64,000 nt of DNA from Isoperla grammatica. Taxonomy: Eukaryota > Arthropoda > Insecta > Plecoptera > Perlodidae. The position numbers and the translations under genes were made by a program. Under the pieces are notes generated by a model that saw nothing but the letters and a program-made list of their open reading frames with translations, did not search any database and had not been told where the DNA came from. The DNA is taken from NCBI GenBank assembly GCA_945910005.1, contig OX246747.1, forward strand, positions 5,824,274 through 5,888,273. Direction: 5' to 3'. Numbering within the stretch: position 1 is the first letter of the stretch; the number at the start of each line of letters is the position of its first letter. Shown piece after piece: positions 53,051 through 63,460 of this stretch.

Positions 53051-55957
53051 CTGTGCGAGTCGCGCGCGGAGACCAGCGATGCGCCAACACAACTTCGTGT
53101 TTACCATTTTTTTTTTGTGCTCCAAAGAAATGGTATGTGGCCGACGATATGATCATTCTTCAGAGATTTTAATGCCCTTTCTTATGGATATTATAGTTTT
53201 TCGTTACAAAAACCCATGTTTAACGTGTCGTCAGTTAAATTGTACGGTGTGTTCGGTCCATTTTAGTTTTATGACCACAGGTTTAATATTTTTGAATGTA
53301 CAGAGTTGCAAAACATAACAAATGTAGGCGAGTGAATTCTTCGGGCTATAACATGTTTTCTATGTTGATAACTTATTTAGTCTTTTTTAAAACGAGTGGC
53401 AACTGTTTGTGCGTAACTGTGCGTAACGGTGTGGAGAGTGTCTCCGCGCGGTGGCAGTTTCATGAAGCTCAACTCCGCGAGCGGAGCGGGAGACAAGATT
53501 CGAGCGAGAGGCATCACTGGCAGGTGGTGGAATGGCATGCCAGACGTAGGGGTAGGAAGGTGTGTCCTCGAGGCATACACTAGTCTATGCGAGGAGGTTT
53601 TGTCATACCGCACAATAACAACAGACAGACTTCCTGGTCAACCCATCCATTCTATAACAGTTGTTTTGCAGACAGACCAAGATACGAACCGTATAAATGG
53701 GCTTGACCCGGAACTAATTGGTACATAATTTTTTTGATCAGAAGTTGTTACTTATGTATATCTACATGCACATTAGAAACTCTACCGCTGTCCGACACCC
53801 CTGATTAGCGTAATTAATTAAAATGTAAAAATTAATTAATGCTCATATTAATTATTTTTGAAGATTATTGGTTATTTATATTTTTACTACATCAAGCAAT
53901 TAATTTTGTTATTTAAAAAATTACTTACATCAATATATGTCCTCCGGTAATCATTAATTAATTATCATTAATTATAATAGCAATTTCAATAAAATGCTTC
54001 CCGTGTAAAATTGGTACTATTGAATATTGTTTTGACAGTTTTATAAATAAGAATAATAACATAAAAAACATGTGTAGAAACTTTACTGCAATCAAAATAT
54101 TATTAATATGATAAATCAGCATAAATAATAATTAATTATCACGTTAATAACTGACATTTGTACAAATTTGAACATATGCAATATGTTATGCAATATGGTA
54201 TCAAAAGAAAGCTTCTGATACGTCGATTTTAATATTAGTACTCTCAGGGTCATTCGAACACATTTCCAAAGTTTTTATAGGGGGGCAGAAAGAATGGGAG
54301 GGGGGGGGGGGATAAATGAAGAATATCTTCAAACGTATCAAACAAAAGCTATTACGTGGTTATTAGTAGAAATACTTTTAGAGTGATGAAATACGATATA
54401 GCCTACCCTAGTGTTGGGCTAATAGGGGGAGGGGGGGGTGGGGGAGGGGGGGGCGGTAAACAGTGTTCTCGTTTCCCAATTTTACGTCTGATTTTTTACA
54501 CTGATTTCACTTTTTAGATATGGGGTCCGATTACTCTGATACTAAACCCAGAAGAAAATTATCTGTTCCCATCTACGGGTCGTGAAAGCCTCCAACAACT
54601 TAACATCTTTATGAATTCAAAAACATTGCTCCGCCTTCATTACATGAGTATTTTCTGGATTGATTGATTGATTAATGTAGCGCGCCTTCGATCGAGGAGT
54701 GGGCGCGCCTCCACGTCGAAATTAAATTGTAAAAATTACTCATTTCGAAGTCGGTTTTTCATTTGTAGCTCGGGAACGACCCACGTCAGCCACATGTTTG
54801 ATGCAAACTAGCTTGCATTTTAAGTGTTCCGTAAATCTAAACTATTGTTTATGGCTCTTAAACTTTTTTTGAGAATGTGTTTACCACTGAAGTACGGAAA
54901 AATATCAATTGCTTAGAGAATAGGGGCCTCGGGATACAAGAACCAACCAGCCATTAATATTGTACAATTTCTTGTACAATTTCTTAATGATTACAGTTTG
55001 TATAGTGAATATAAAAATGTTGTAACTATTATTATTTTTAGTTTTCTGAAACGAGTATGAACAACAAGCAGTATAGGACACCAAACTAACTGCAAATAAA
55101 ATGCAGCGGTGGCCATGGGCCACCTGTTTCATGTAATTAAATACTTCCCGACAAAATTGCAAACCGTACACACAATTGTACAAACGTAGATATAGATGCC
55201 ATCTTTCGTGAACATCTGTTCCAACTGTCTGTTGTTCAATTGTATTTTCATGACAAGAACAAGTCCACTTCACTAATTACTCATTGTCTTGTGTAACCAG
55301 CCTAACCTCGTTTAGGACGCTAAAACGGAACACGGAACCTTTATACGTAAATCATTTTAATGTAGGTAAGAAGACGGTCCACTCTAGTTTTTGTTTTCAA
55401 GTTTTTCTTCAATGTGCATGAATCAAACAAATTTTGAAGCGACAGATGTTGGTCGCTTTCGGAATTGCGAAGAAAATATTTATGTACATCGCTTTTTTAA
55501 ATGTAAGGCGAATTTTTTAAAGAGGTCCACTAACTTATATTTGTGATATAAAGAAGTTTGGAAGAAGCGATTTCTTCAATCAAATGTGCGACAAAAAGAA
55601 GACACCCCCCCCCCCCCCCCACACACTATTTCCAGTTAAGTTTCTTCTTCGCACTTGGTCCTGCCCTCCCTTCTTCCTAGCCCTGATGACGACCCCTGAG
55701 ATGTATGTATAATTGAATTGTTGATCTGATTTGGAAGAGATCATTCATGTGCATGACCTAAGCTGTCGAGTACGTCGTTAAACACCAAAAATCAATCTCT
55801 ATATTTATGGATATTAAAAAAGAAAAAACAAAAATGTGGCTGGACTGGAATATTGAAAGGGGGCATGATTACTCCTACAAGGAGCGTGTTCGGCTGCTGT
55901 CGCGTGAACGGACATACGGACAGATAAACGGACAGACAGACAGATGGACGGTCAAGG

Positions 55958-57004
55958 TTGCGGATGGCCCTGCACACATCCTTGTACGTCACTACCCGGC
56001 CGGTAAAGTTCACGGTCAGCTGGTCACTCATACCTTGGCTGGTGGTTGGTGGCCTCATAGGTGTTAGACCAAATGAGTATGAAGTTGCAGTGTGTGTACT
56101 GGACAAGGGCCCCTCCATAGCAGAAACTCACCAGCGAGTAGCCTTTTTAGGCATGTCGTTTCTGACCACACTGGCCAAGCCAGTAGATGGGAATAACAGC
56201 GCCTATCTCTCAAAACGGTGGAAAGCCGCTCTTGCAGGAGCATCAGCTCTTGACTTGATAGATGCCGAGGACCTAACTGAAAGACAAATCAATTTGCTCT
56301 GCGGTGTTTCAGACAACAACCAGAAATACAAGAACGCTCTGATGTCATTCATCAAATTGGTTATCTCATATGTAGAAAACACCACCTCTCTGAAAGGGCA
56401 CGTTATGACTCAGGTTCGACTTATTTATCACTATGCCCAAATGAAGTCAGTAGAGCTAATGGAAAACATGATCAATAGGGGCACATCGGCCTTGTACCTC
56501 CAAGTAATAGCGGCTGAGGCTGTAGCATTTACCAGGGCTATAAATGCCTACAAAGCCAGGGCGGGCAACATGGCTCCATATGGAAGGCTGCTCTGCATTC
56601 CCGGCGTTGAAGAGCTTAACACAAAGAAATATGCCAATTTGTATAATGCAGCCTACACGTGGGGAATAGCCACAAAACAGATAAATGCCAACTTCGTACA
56701 GACTGCAGTCCCACTGGCAACTAGTGCCCTGGCTGTCAGAAGACTGGTGAACAAGGCCTCATCCGGAGCCTCATCCTCTAGGCCAAAGCTTTGTGAGCTT
56801 TTTTTTCCAAAGTACAAAAAAAAAAAATCCCCATCGTTGAAGTGTCACCTTGTCCCAGGTGGATGCAAACAAGGCCTAAAAATGAGTTCAAATATGGAAA
56901 TAAAGCATGATTTCAGTAATAAAGTTTACGAAATTTACTTTCATTTACTGGAAGTGTGTGTTATAAAAGTACTTACCATAGTTTTGTCTTCTATATTATG
57001 TTAA
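55958..57004 (+). pseudogene. Nucleoprotein-like endogenous viral sequence, copy D
   Basis: 348-aa frame with a differing stretch after the T-run (LFFPKYKKKKSPSLK) where one base less in the T-run and one more in the A-run change the phase for a few residues only. Otherwise near-identical to copies A and B. Confidence 0.5.
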
Positions 57005-57095
57005 TTTCTTGAAAGCACTGGTCATCGAAATTATATCTTAATCATATTAAATTCAATGCACGTACACGCTCCAGTGGCAGCCGCCATTGTTCTCT

Positions 57096-57134
57096 CCCCT
57101 AGGGGTCCCCTAGGGGTTCGCGAACCCCTAAGGG
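57096..57134. repeat. Shortened CCCCTAGGGG palindrome, unit D
   Basis: CCCCTAGGGG-T-CCCCTAGGGG, TTCGCGAA, then only CCCCTAAGGG. It is an intermediate in size between unit A and units B and C. Confidence 0.9.
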
Positions 57135-57154
57135 ATGACTATGAATTTCGGCCT

Positions 57155-57714
57155 TAATGCCGACGGTTATAGTAAAATGGTGAAGGATCAACTTTTCAAA
57201 ATTTTCCAGTCCGCTTAATTTTCATTCTCCGAGAAAGAGTATTTAGATAATGTAAATGAGTTGCGTAACGTTGCACCTAAACATTTTTGGAATAACTTTG
57301 AAAAACCTGGCATTCAATAAAAGAGACGTGGTTTATGGCATATAAGAAGCCTGTGTCCACATTAGGTAATGATACCAATACTAGGATTGAGTCATCCAAA
57401 AACTGAAGGCTCTCATTAGACATACATATTATTTGCATGAAGCCGTTGAGAGGCTTGTATATTTTGTTCGCACTTTGGAAACAGCATGCATTTATAAATA
57501 CCAAACACACTGATGAGTTACATACAGAAATATCAGAAGTGTGTACTCAAAAGTATCAAAAATAGTTGTTTACCAAATTGATAAGTTGAAGACAAATTCT
57601 TACAGTTTCAACATTTCAACATCATGTGTCATTGTCAACAATAAAAGTTATGTTATTAATGAAGACTTCACGAAATGTTCTTGCACTTTTTCATGCAGCA
57701 TTCTTTGCAATGTG
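57155..57714 (+). pseudogene. Truncated MULE fragment, unit D
   Basis: Ends before the SWIM segment. It reads gagtatttagataatg, gaggcttgtatattttg and cttgcactttttcatgc, all as in the progenitor copy and unlike units A-C. Confidence 0.85.
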
Positions 57715-58154
57715 GTTTGCTGGATTGTATGTCCAAGATCTAATTGGCCAAACGTGTTGTATCCACACACCCACACCTCACCGCCGTCGGCAAGAACCAC
57801 CGTGTGCAGACAAGCAGCAACTTTCTTGATGGGTGGCAGACCGGCAACCAGGACGGGTGTGTGGGCTTTTTTGACGTGACCGAGGCTAAGCTGACATTGA
57901 TCATTCATCCCACATGAATATATCTCACCCTTGTCAGCTACGGTACCGTACCTCAAAACACGCAACTCGGGTGAGGGGTGTGTTGTCAAATCCAAATGAC
58001 CGGTGCGTGACACTGACCTGGGGAGGGGGGGCCTGGGGTTGATTTCACTCGTGTAAGCGTCTGTCTTGTGATCCGAAACTAAGGCGATGAAGCTGAAGAC
58101 ACAGGATACTCTCGAATTTACTATGGGCTCTACTGTTGTCAGCATTCTTTGCAC
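57715..58154 (-). pseudogene. RCC1-repeat protein exon fragment
   Basis: The minus-strand frame carries GEIYSCGMNDQCQLSLGH, then VLVAGLPPIKKVAACLHTVV and GGEVWVCGYNTFGQLDLGHT: one full RCC1 blade and the start of a second (G.v...G.N..GQLGlG). RCC1 repeats form seven-bladed propellers in exchange factors and ubiquitin ligases. Several usual Gly are replaced (QCQLSLG), and the frame runs straight into MULE sequence at 57714, so this is a broken or captured exon at the array border. Confidence 0.7.
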
Positions 58155-58440
58155 ATTTGAAATTGTGCACAGTCGTCACTAAAAGGTTTCAAAATAATGT
58201 TTAAGAAATCATATAAATACCTTGTTTATTTAAACAAACGTTCTCGTACCCTGCTCTTGCAGGAGTGTGCGAGATGAGTTACAAAACCTAAGTTTGCGTT
58301 ACGCTTCTTGAAGGAAACACTAAATACGTTGCAGTGTGCCAACCGAGCGCGAAACTTTGCAAAAATTGCACTCTCCTTCTAAAAAAAAAAAAAAAAAAAA
58401 AAAAACTTAAATAGAAATGGAGAGAAAATGAAATTTCTTG
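58155..58440. other. Spacer with a poly-A run
   Basis: No gene. A run of about 25 A at 58381-58405 may be the tail of a retroposed sequence. Confidence 0.6.
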
Positions 58441-58441
58441 T

Positions 58442-58722
58442 GTTGATTGATATTTGGGCTTAACGTCTTATATTTTTGCAACTAGGCAAAGGGGAAAGGA
58501 AAGGGGGGGGAAAAGGGGCAAGTAGGAGGGCGAGGAGGACAGGTGAAACGGGAGAAAAGGGAGTGGGGAGGACGTGGACTGCATTTCGTCCGACTTCTCC
58601 TCTTCGACCTTTCTGGGCTAGAGTGGCCCTACCAGAAGCATACGCTTCCGCTTGCCTAGCTCTCGGGATCAACAAAGCACGCAAACGTGCCCCCCCACGA
58701 TAAGGTAGCAGCCCCTGGGCAG
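58442..58722 (+). mobile_element. SINE-like element, type I variant
   Basis: Head gttgattgatatttgggctt, variant middle (gggggggaaaaggggcaagt), type I 3' end to gcccctgggcag. More diverged from the others (tttctgggctagagtggccc). No clear target duplication. Confidence 0.82.
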
Positions 58723-59100
58723 GACCCCCCGTCGAACTTGCCTACGAAGAAGTTAATATTGTGACACCACAAGATGCTCCGGTTGTCAATTCGACGTTTA
58801 TGAGAGTTCCGACGCTAGACTCAAAACACTATCTCCCATGGAACTTAATGAACAAGAGAGAGAGCTTATTTGGTTTCACCAAGTTCATCCTTCCGATGCG
58901 GATGAGGACATTGAGATATGCATATCCCATAATGCGACAAGAAGTATAAAGTGTACATTTTTTCCTTTCGCGCTATTTTTTTTTAAATGACCTGTGACGT
59001 CACAACAGTTTTATGAACTTAAACAACTGGGTTTTATTTTTTTGTATGTGTAGCATCATAATGTTAAAATATGAAAACATGCAGTTCAGACATGGACACT
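58723..59100. other. Spacer before the Harbinger fragment
   Basis: Contains a frame at 58745-58949 (VPTLDSKHYLPWNLMNKRES) without a recognised family. Some bases (catggaacttaatgaa) recur at 62313 after the LTR element. Confidence 0.4.
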
Positions 59101-59101
59101 G

Positions 59102-59515
59102 ATGAGAATGCTCCCATTATTGATGGGTGAATTTTGTTTGGGCAAGTCGACGATCTCCAGCTTAATACAAGAAACTTGCAATGCAATATGGACGGCGCTA
59201 ATGCCAATCTATTTGGCACCTCCTACCAAAGAACAGTTGGAGCAAATTGTGGATGGCTTTAATGTCCGGTGGAATTACCCAAACTGTTTAGGAGCCATAG
59301 ATGGGAAACACATAATATACAATGTCCACGATTGGGCGGAACTCAATATTTCTGTTACAAAAAGCAGCATAGCATAATACTTATGGCTGCTTGTGATGGT
59401 AATTGCAGATTTACATTTGTGGATATTAGAGGTTATGGGTCACAGGGCGATTTAAGTATTTTCAGAGAATCGGCTTTCGGACCAATTATTTTTCATGATT
59501 TGCCTTCATCTTGCC
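59102..59515 (+). pseudogene. PIF/Harbinger transposase fragment, frameshifted
   Basis: The first frame gives FCLGKSTISSLIQETCNAIW and WNYPNCLGAIDGKHIIYN (first Asp in IDGKH). The phase changes near 59335 and the second frame continues YKKQHSIILMAACDGNCRFT and FVDIRGYGSQGDLSIFRESA (second Asp). It breaks off after FGPII, before the Glu. It differs clearly from the HARBI1-like gene at 23.5/32.8 kb and belongs to another Harbinger family. Confidence 0.85.
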
Positions 59516-59904
59516 GCGTTTGCCTCGACAATCCGCGGCAACTACGGTGCATGCCGTGACGACATTGCGTACTGTGTTGAGATTGGGCGGCTGTGGTTAC
59601 TGTGCACGCAGCAATGAGACACGCGCCCGTCTTGTACACAGTGAGCACGGCAGAGATGCACTATTACGACGAGGTGATACTGGCGTAAGACAGACGACAA
59701 CACTACCACTACCACCACAACCACAACCACAACCACCACGACTGTACTCATTTTAGTGTCATATACCGATGGTTTATTTGATGGTTAATTAATTTTGTGT
59801 ATCCATAGACATGGATACACAAAATTATTTCGAATTTTTCGCTGGCAATACCACCTATCCCTCAATGATCACCTTTTACAAACGAGACATACAGCGCTAC
59901 CTTC
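59516..59904. other. Spacer with CCACAA repeats
   Basis: Includes a short (CCACAA)n-like run at 59704-59740. No gene recognised. Confidence 0.5.
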
Positions 59905-60122
59905 TGTTGACATTTCCTATGTTGGCGGGATAAATTTGAATAAGTCTAGTTGTAGAAGTTACCCATAGGTGGGGCGAGGGTAGAGCTGTCAACCAACGAT
60001 TTGATTGATTCAGTTTCTATGGCAACAGTGTGGTGCTCGATTGGGAGCTGTCGAAATCTCTGTAATTAAATTGTACTGTTTGATGTTTTCTTTAACCAAT
60101 AAATAATTATAATCTTACAACA
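59905..60122 (+). repeat. 5' LTR, 218 bp
   Basis: TG...CA borders; contains aataaataat near its end as a likely polyadenylation signal. It differs from the 3' LTR at three positions (gacatttcc/gacgtttcc; gaataagtc/gaattagtc; ctgtaatta/ctgttatta). Confidence 0.95.
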
Positions 60123-60145
60123 ATTCAGAAGTGGGATATTAATCA
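60123..60145 (+). promoter_or_regulatory. Probable primer-binding region after the 5' LTR
   Basis: attcagaagtgggatattaa directly follows the LTR. Ty3-like elements place the tRNA primer site within a few bases here; the TGGGA core is compatible, but no specific tRNA can be named. Confidence 0.4.
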
Positions 60146-60216
60146 AAGAAACGTGCCGAATCGACCATGACACATCAGTGATTAGCGAGAGATCAGTTTC
60201 GTCGCCCGCAGCTTCT

Positions 60217-61025
60217 AGGCCTAGAACTTTCGGCGTGCCTTCCGTGTAACAGTACCAACCGTCTTCCGTACTGTAGGCTACCGAGCCGACGAGTGACGAG
60301 CCTAGAACTTTCGGCGTGCCTTCCGTGTAACAGTACCAACCGTCTTCCGTACTGTAGGCTACCGAGCCGACAAGTGAGGAGCCTAGAACTTTCGGCGTGC
60401 CTTCCGTGTAACAGTACCAACCGTCTTCCGTACTGTAGGCTACCGAGCCGACGAGTGACGAGCCTAGAACTTTCGGCGTGCCTTCCGTGTAACAGTACCA
60501 ACCGTCTTCCGTACTGTAGGCTACCGAGCCGACGAGTGACGAGCCTAGAACTTTCGGCGTGCCTTCCGTGTAACAGTACCAACCGTCTTCCGTACTGTAG
60601 GCTACCGAGCCGACAAGTGAGGAGCCTAGAACTTTCGGCGTGCCTTCCGTGTAACAGTACCAACCGTCTTCCGTACTGTAGGCTACCGAGCCGACGAGTG
60701 ACGAGCCTAGAACTTTCGGCGTGCCTTCCGTGTAACAGTACCAACCGTCTTCCGTACTGTAGGCTACCGAGCCGACAAGTGAGGAGCCTAGAACTTTCGG
60801 CGTGCCTTCCGTGTAACAGTACCAACCGTCTTCCGTACTGTAGGCTACCGAGCCGACGAGTGACGAGTCTAGAACCTTCGGCGTGCCTTCCGTGTAACAG
60901 TACCAACCGTCTTCCGTACTGTAGGCTACCGAGCCGACGAGTGACGAGTCTAGAACCTTCGGCGTGCCTTCCGTGTAACAGTACCAACCGTCTTGTGTAC
61001 TGTAGGCTACCGAGTCGACGAGTCC
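60217..61025. repeat. 81-bp minisatellite, ten copies, in the LTR element leader
   Basis: Unit begins gagcctagaactttcggcgt and ends gagccgacgagtgac. Copies carry either cgacgagtgacgag or cgacaagtgaggag at their junction in an irregular order, and the last two or three carry tctagaacctt. As 81 is divisible by three, long ORFs appear on both strands; they are not genes. The array lies between the primer site and the gag ATG. Confidence 0.95.
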
Positions 61026-61089
61026 AGAACCTTCGACGTGCCTTCCGTTTAACAGTTACAAACCGTTTTCGACGAGTAGGTCTAATGCC

Positions 61090-62004
61090 ATGGAGCGTTA
61101 TGACTATGTGAACCAGATAGGCCTAGATCTAGACGCCGCAGGTAGGCCTAGTAATGTAAGCGACCAAGGGTTGACCGACGATCGTGGTGCAACTGACATG
61201 GATCTAGGTCAAGGTCGTCATACTTCTGATCAAGTGCCTGTGCCTCAACAGTTAGGTCTCGGGCAACAGCAACAAGGTGTTGATTCAGTAAGCAGGAATT
61301 CTGATGGAAATGGAGAGAGCCGGACAGGAGGCCACAGTCAGGGACTTCTAAACCCCAGCTTCTCCAATGACCAGATCACAGTTACTGGCTTACTCCAGGT
61401 CATGATTGAACAAAATCAACGACGAGAAGAGATGTTACTTTCTGCCCTGGCAAATACTAGAATTCAATCTTCAGCACAGCAGTCTTACCAAGTAATGCCA
61501 GATTTGGCAAAAACGATACCGACATACGATGGGGAAGGTACCCCGACAAGTGCGAATGAGTGGCTACGCACTGTCGAATCAGTGGCGAACTTACACCACT
61601 GGCCGGATAACTTCAAGTTGGAGTCGGCGAGAACACATCTATGTGGCGCAGCCAAATTTTGGTATGCAGGTCGTGGCTTTACGAGTTGGGAAGACTTTCG
61701 CTCTGCATTCCGAAAAACGTTTGGTGGTCGTCTCAGTCTGCCTGAGATGTGGAAACGTATGCAGTCATGTACCCAAGCCAAAGGTGAAGGTACTATGATA
61801 TATTTCCATGAAAAGGTGCAGTATTGTCAAGGATTGAACCTGGACTTTGAAGATATCAAACGACAAGTGCTTGTGGGCCTATGGTCTCACCAAATGTGTA
61901 CGACGCTCATGTCTAAGAAACATGCCGATGTGGATGAACTGTTGGCCGACATCCGTGAATTTGAAGAAGTGCAAAATATTTGGAAGATTTTAAGCTGTAG
62001 ATAA
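61090..62004 (+). CDS. Gag protein of the LTR element (Retrotrans_gag type)
   Basis: 304 aa, no frameshift. The N-terminal 120 residues are Gln/Gly-rich and disordered (LGQQQQGVDSVS). From about residue 140 the retrotransposon gag domain follows: IPTYDGEGTPTSANEWLRTV, then WPDNFKLESARTHLCGAAKF and WYAGRGFTSWEDFRSAFRKT, ending CQGLNLDFEDIKRQVLVGLW. This is the Ty3-type capsid fold. No zinc knuckle is present; the protein stops at SCR after a short tail. ATG at 61090 is the first after the minisatellite. Confidence 0.9.
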   Translation: MERYDYVNQIGLDLDAAGRPSNVSDQGLTDDRGATDMDLGQGRHTSDQVPVPQQLGLGQQQQGVDSVSRNSDGNGESRTGGHSQGLLNPSFSNDQITVTGLLQVMIEQNQRREEMLLSALANTRIQSSAQQSYQVMPDLAKTIPTYDGEGTPTSANEWLRTVESVANLHHWPDNFKLESARTHLCGAAKFWYAGRGFTSWEDFRSAFRKTFGGRLSLPEMWKRMQSCTQAKGEGTMIYFHEKVQYCQGLNLDFEDIKRQVLVGLWSHQMCTTLMSKKHADVDELLADIREFEEVQNIWKILSCR

Positions 62005-62081
62005 ACAATAGTTGTATCATCATGTTTATGTTCATACCGTCATACTAATTGAGGTCAATTATATTTGGCAGAATGGCCGAG

Positions 62082-62299
62082 TGTTGACGTTTCCTATGTT
62101 GGCGGGATAAATTTGAATTAGTCTAGTTGTAGAAGTTACCCATAGGTGGGGCGAGGGTAGAGCTGTCAACCAACGATTTGATTGATTCAGTTTCTATGGC
62201 AACAGTGTGGTGCTCGATTGGGAGCTGTCGAAATCTCTGTTATTAAATTGTACTGTTTGATGTTTTCTTTAACCAATAAATAATTATAATCTTACAACA
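62082..62299 (+). repeat. 3' LTR, 218 bp
   Basis: Identical to the 5' LTR but for three bases. The bases before it (ggcagaatggccgag) are purine-rich and serve the position of the polypurine tract; they also match the start and A box of tRNA-Leu (ATGGCCGAGTG), probably by chance. Confidence 0.95.
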
Positions 62300-62303
62300 C
62301 TTC

Positions 62304-63390
62304 CATCTGTTCATGGAACTTAATGAAGGCAATACCTCCGATCTGCCACCGCCAACTAGAGCTGGACACAGCACATGACCGACTGACCGACGAAATGGTT
62401 TTGGTTTTGGCTCTCCTCAATCTGTCCTAGACGTTCTTTCATTTTAAATTATTTAATATCTAATAGGTAAGTGATTGTCAAAAGGAAGAGAACAGTGTTA
62501 TGCACGAAATATAAATCCATTTGGTAAGTTATAATCTTCATTATTATTATTATTAGGTTTTTATTTGCATGAATGAAATAAGTCTTGTTACAATAACTAT
62601 ATACTTAACATTGGACTTAGACTTAACGCATAGTATAGCATTCATATTATTTTTATATTCAGTATCATTCATATTATTATTATATTCAGTATCATTAGCT
62701 CATTGAGTCATTGTTCATCTCATCCATCTTCATGATTCATTCACAGTGGTATTTAAGTTAGCATCTAGACGACAGTGACCGGGAGACGTTCGACAAGGTC
62801 CGGCAGTGGGATGTAAGGAGTCGCCAGAATCACTCCATTGTAGAGTAACACTATTTGTATTTTATAAGTTCAACCATCTGTACGACAACCATCATCAGTT
62901 TAAATCAATACAATATTACAAACTCAAGACGTGTTATCAGATCTTCAGTTTCCGCCTCACCAGAAGTCCTATACATTTGAGAAGTGGGATAAGAATATCA
63001 AGCATCAGCCCATCGTCCGACCATCATATCAGCCTTGAAAACGGTAAGCCACCACGTGTTGTGCGTGTTGATTTTGTAAAAAGAAAAAGGTTATAACAAG
63101 CTACATTTACCGTACGTTGTGACATTCCGGACAATTTTTTTTCGTGTGCCATTTAAAAACGTTATTGAACCGTCCGTGCTTCGAGTAGTAAATATTCATC
63201 AAACATTTATTTTATTTCATTGTAAGCCGCCATGTTTTCGTAAAAATACCGACGCGCAAGTTGTGTTCCTAGCCGGTTGATCCAGGCCATTTTGCCATTT
63301 TGGATTTACCCAGGGCAAATTGCAACATAAGTGTTTTTGGTATCATTATCTTCTAAAAACAATCCTCTTTAACATAGACAAAATCCGCAA
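62304..63390. other. Flanking region without a recognised gene
   Basis: Includes a (ATT)n run at about 62540 and a short direct repeat (agtatcattcatattatta then ttatattcagtatcatt) near 62650-62690. At 62978-63000 gagaagtgggataagaata echoes the primer-binding region of the LTR element, but no LTR precedes it. Confidence 0.45.
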
Positions 63391-63460
63391 GGTCTTCTTT
63401 TGTCGCCTCTTACGACAAGCAGAGTCACTCTGGGCCTATTCTTCCCCGGGCCCAGACGGG
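63391..63460 (+). mobile_element. SINE-like element, type II 3' end only
   Basis: Seventy bases (ggtcttcttttgtcgcctct, then agagtcactctgggcctatt, then cccagacggg) form a 5'-truncated type II copy, as expected from incomplete reverse transcription. Confidence 0.85.

Larger units (their letters stand above)
50211..55886 (+). repeat. Tandem unit C (5676 bp)
   Basis: Third unit. It keeps cgcttgcttaaggctgtgcg at 53038, where A and B have the shorter cggctgtgcg. The upstream MULE copy also has cgcttgct there, so C retains the older state at that point. Confidence 0.96.
55887..57714 (+). repeat. Tandem unit D, truncated
   Basis: Fourth unit, cut at ttctttgcaatgtg (57714), after which RCC1-like sequence begins. 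Its MULE-derived end shares bases with the progenitor at 35.4-35.95 kb rather than with units A-C. Confidence 0.95.
59905..62299 (+). mobile_element. Gag-only LTR retrotransposon (TR-GAG-like), nearly intact
   Basis: Two 218-bp direct repeats (59905-60122 and 62082-62299), each starting TGTTGAC and ending ACAACA, bracket a single gag ORF. Target duplication CTTC lies at 59901-59904 and 62300-62303. There is no protease, RT or integrase, and the internal length (about 1.96 kb) leaves no space for them. It must have been mobilised by another element. The layout matches the terminal-repeat gag-only class known from plants and reported here in an animal context by inference. Confidence 0.88.

Noticed and set aside
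37409..57004. A functional antiviral gene encoded by the array
   Set aside because: The copies share a frameshift, one has a further shift, and the near-identity extends over non-coding DNA, so there is no evidence of selection on the protein.
60193..61111. 264-aa and 272-aa ORFs over the 81-bp minisatellite
   Set aside because: Again a multiple of three; they are shadows of the repeat in the element leader.
62066..62083. tRNA-Leu gene start (GGCAGAATGGCCGAGTG)
   Set aside because: Only the first bases fit; the sequence runs directly into the 3' LTR and no cloverleaf follows. It occupies the polypurine-tract position.
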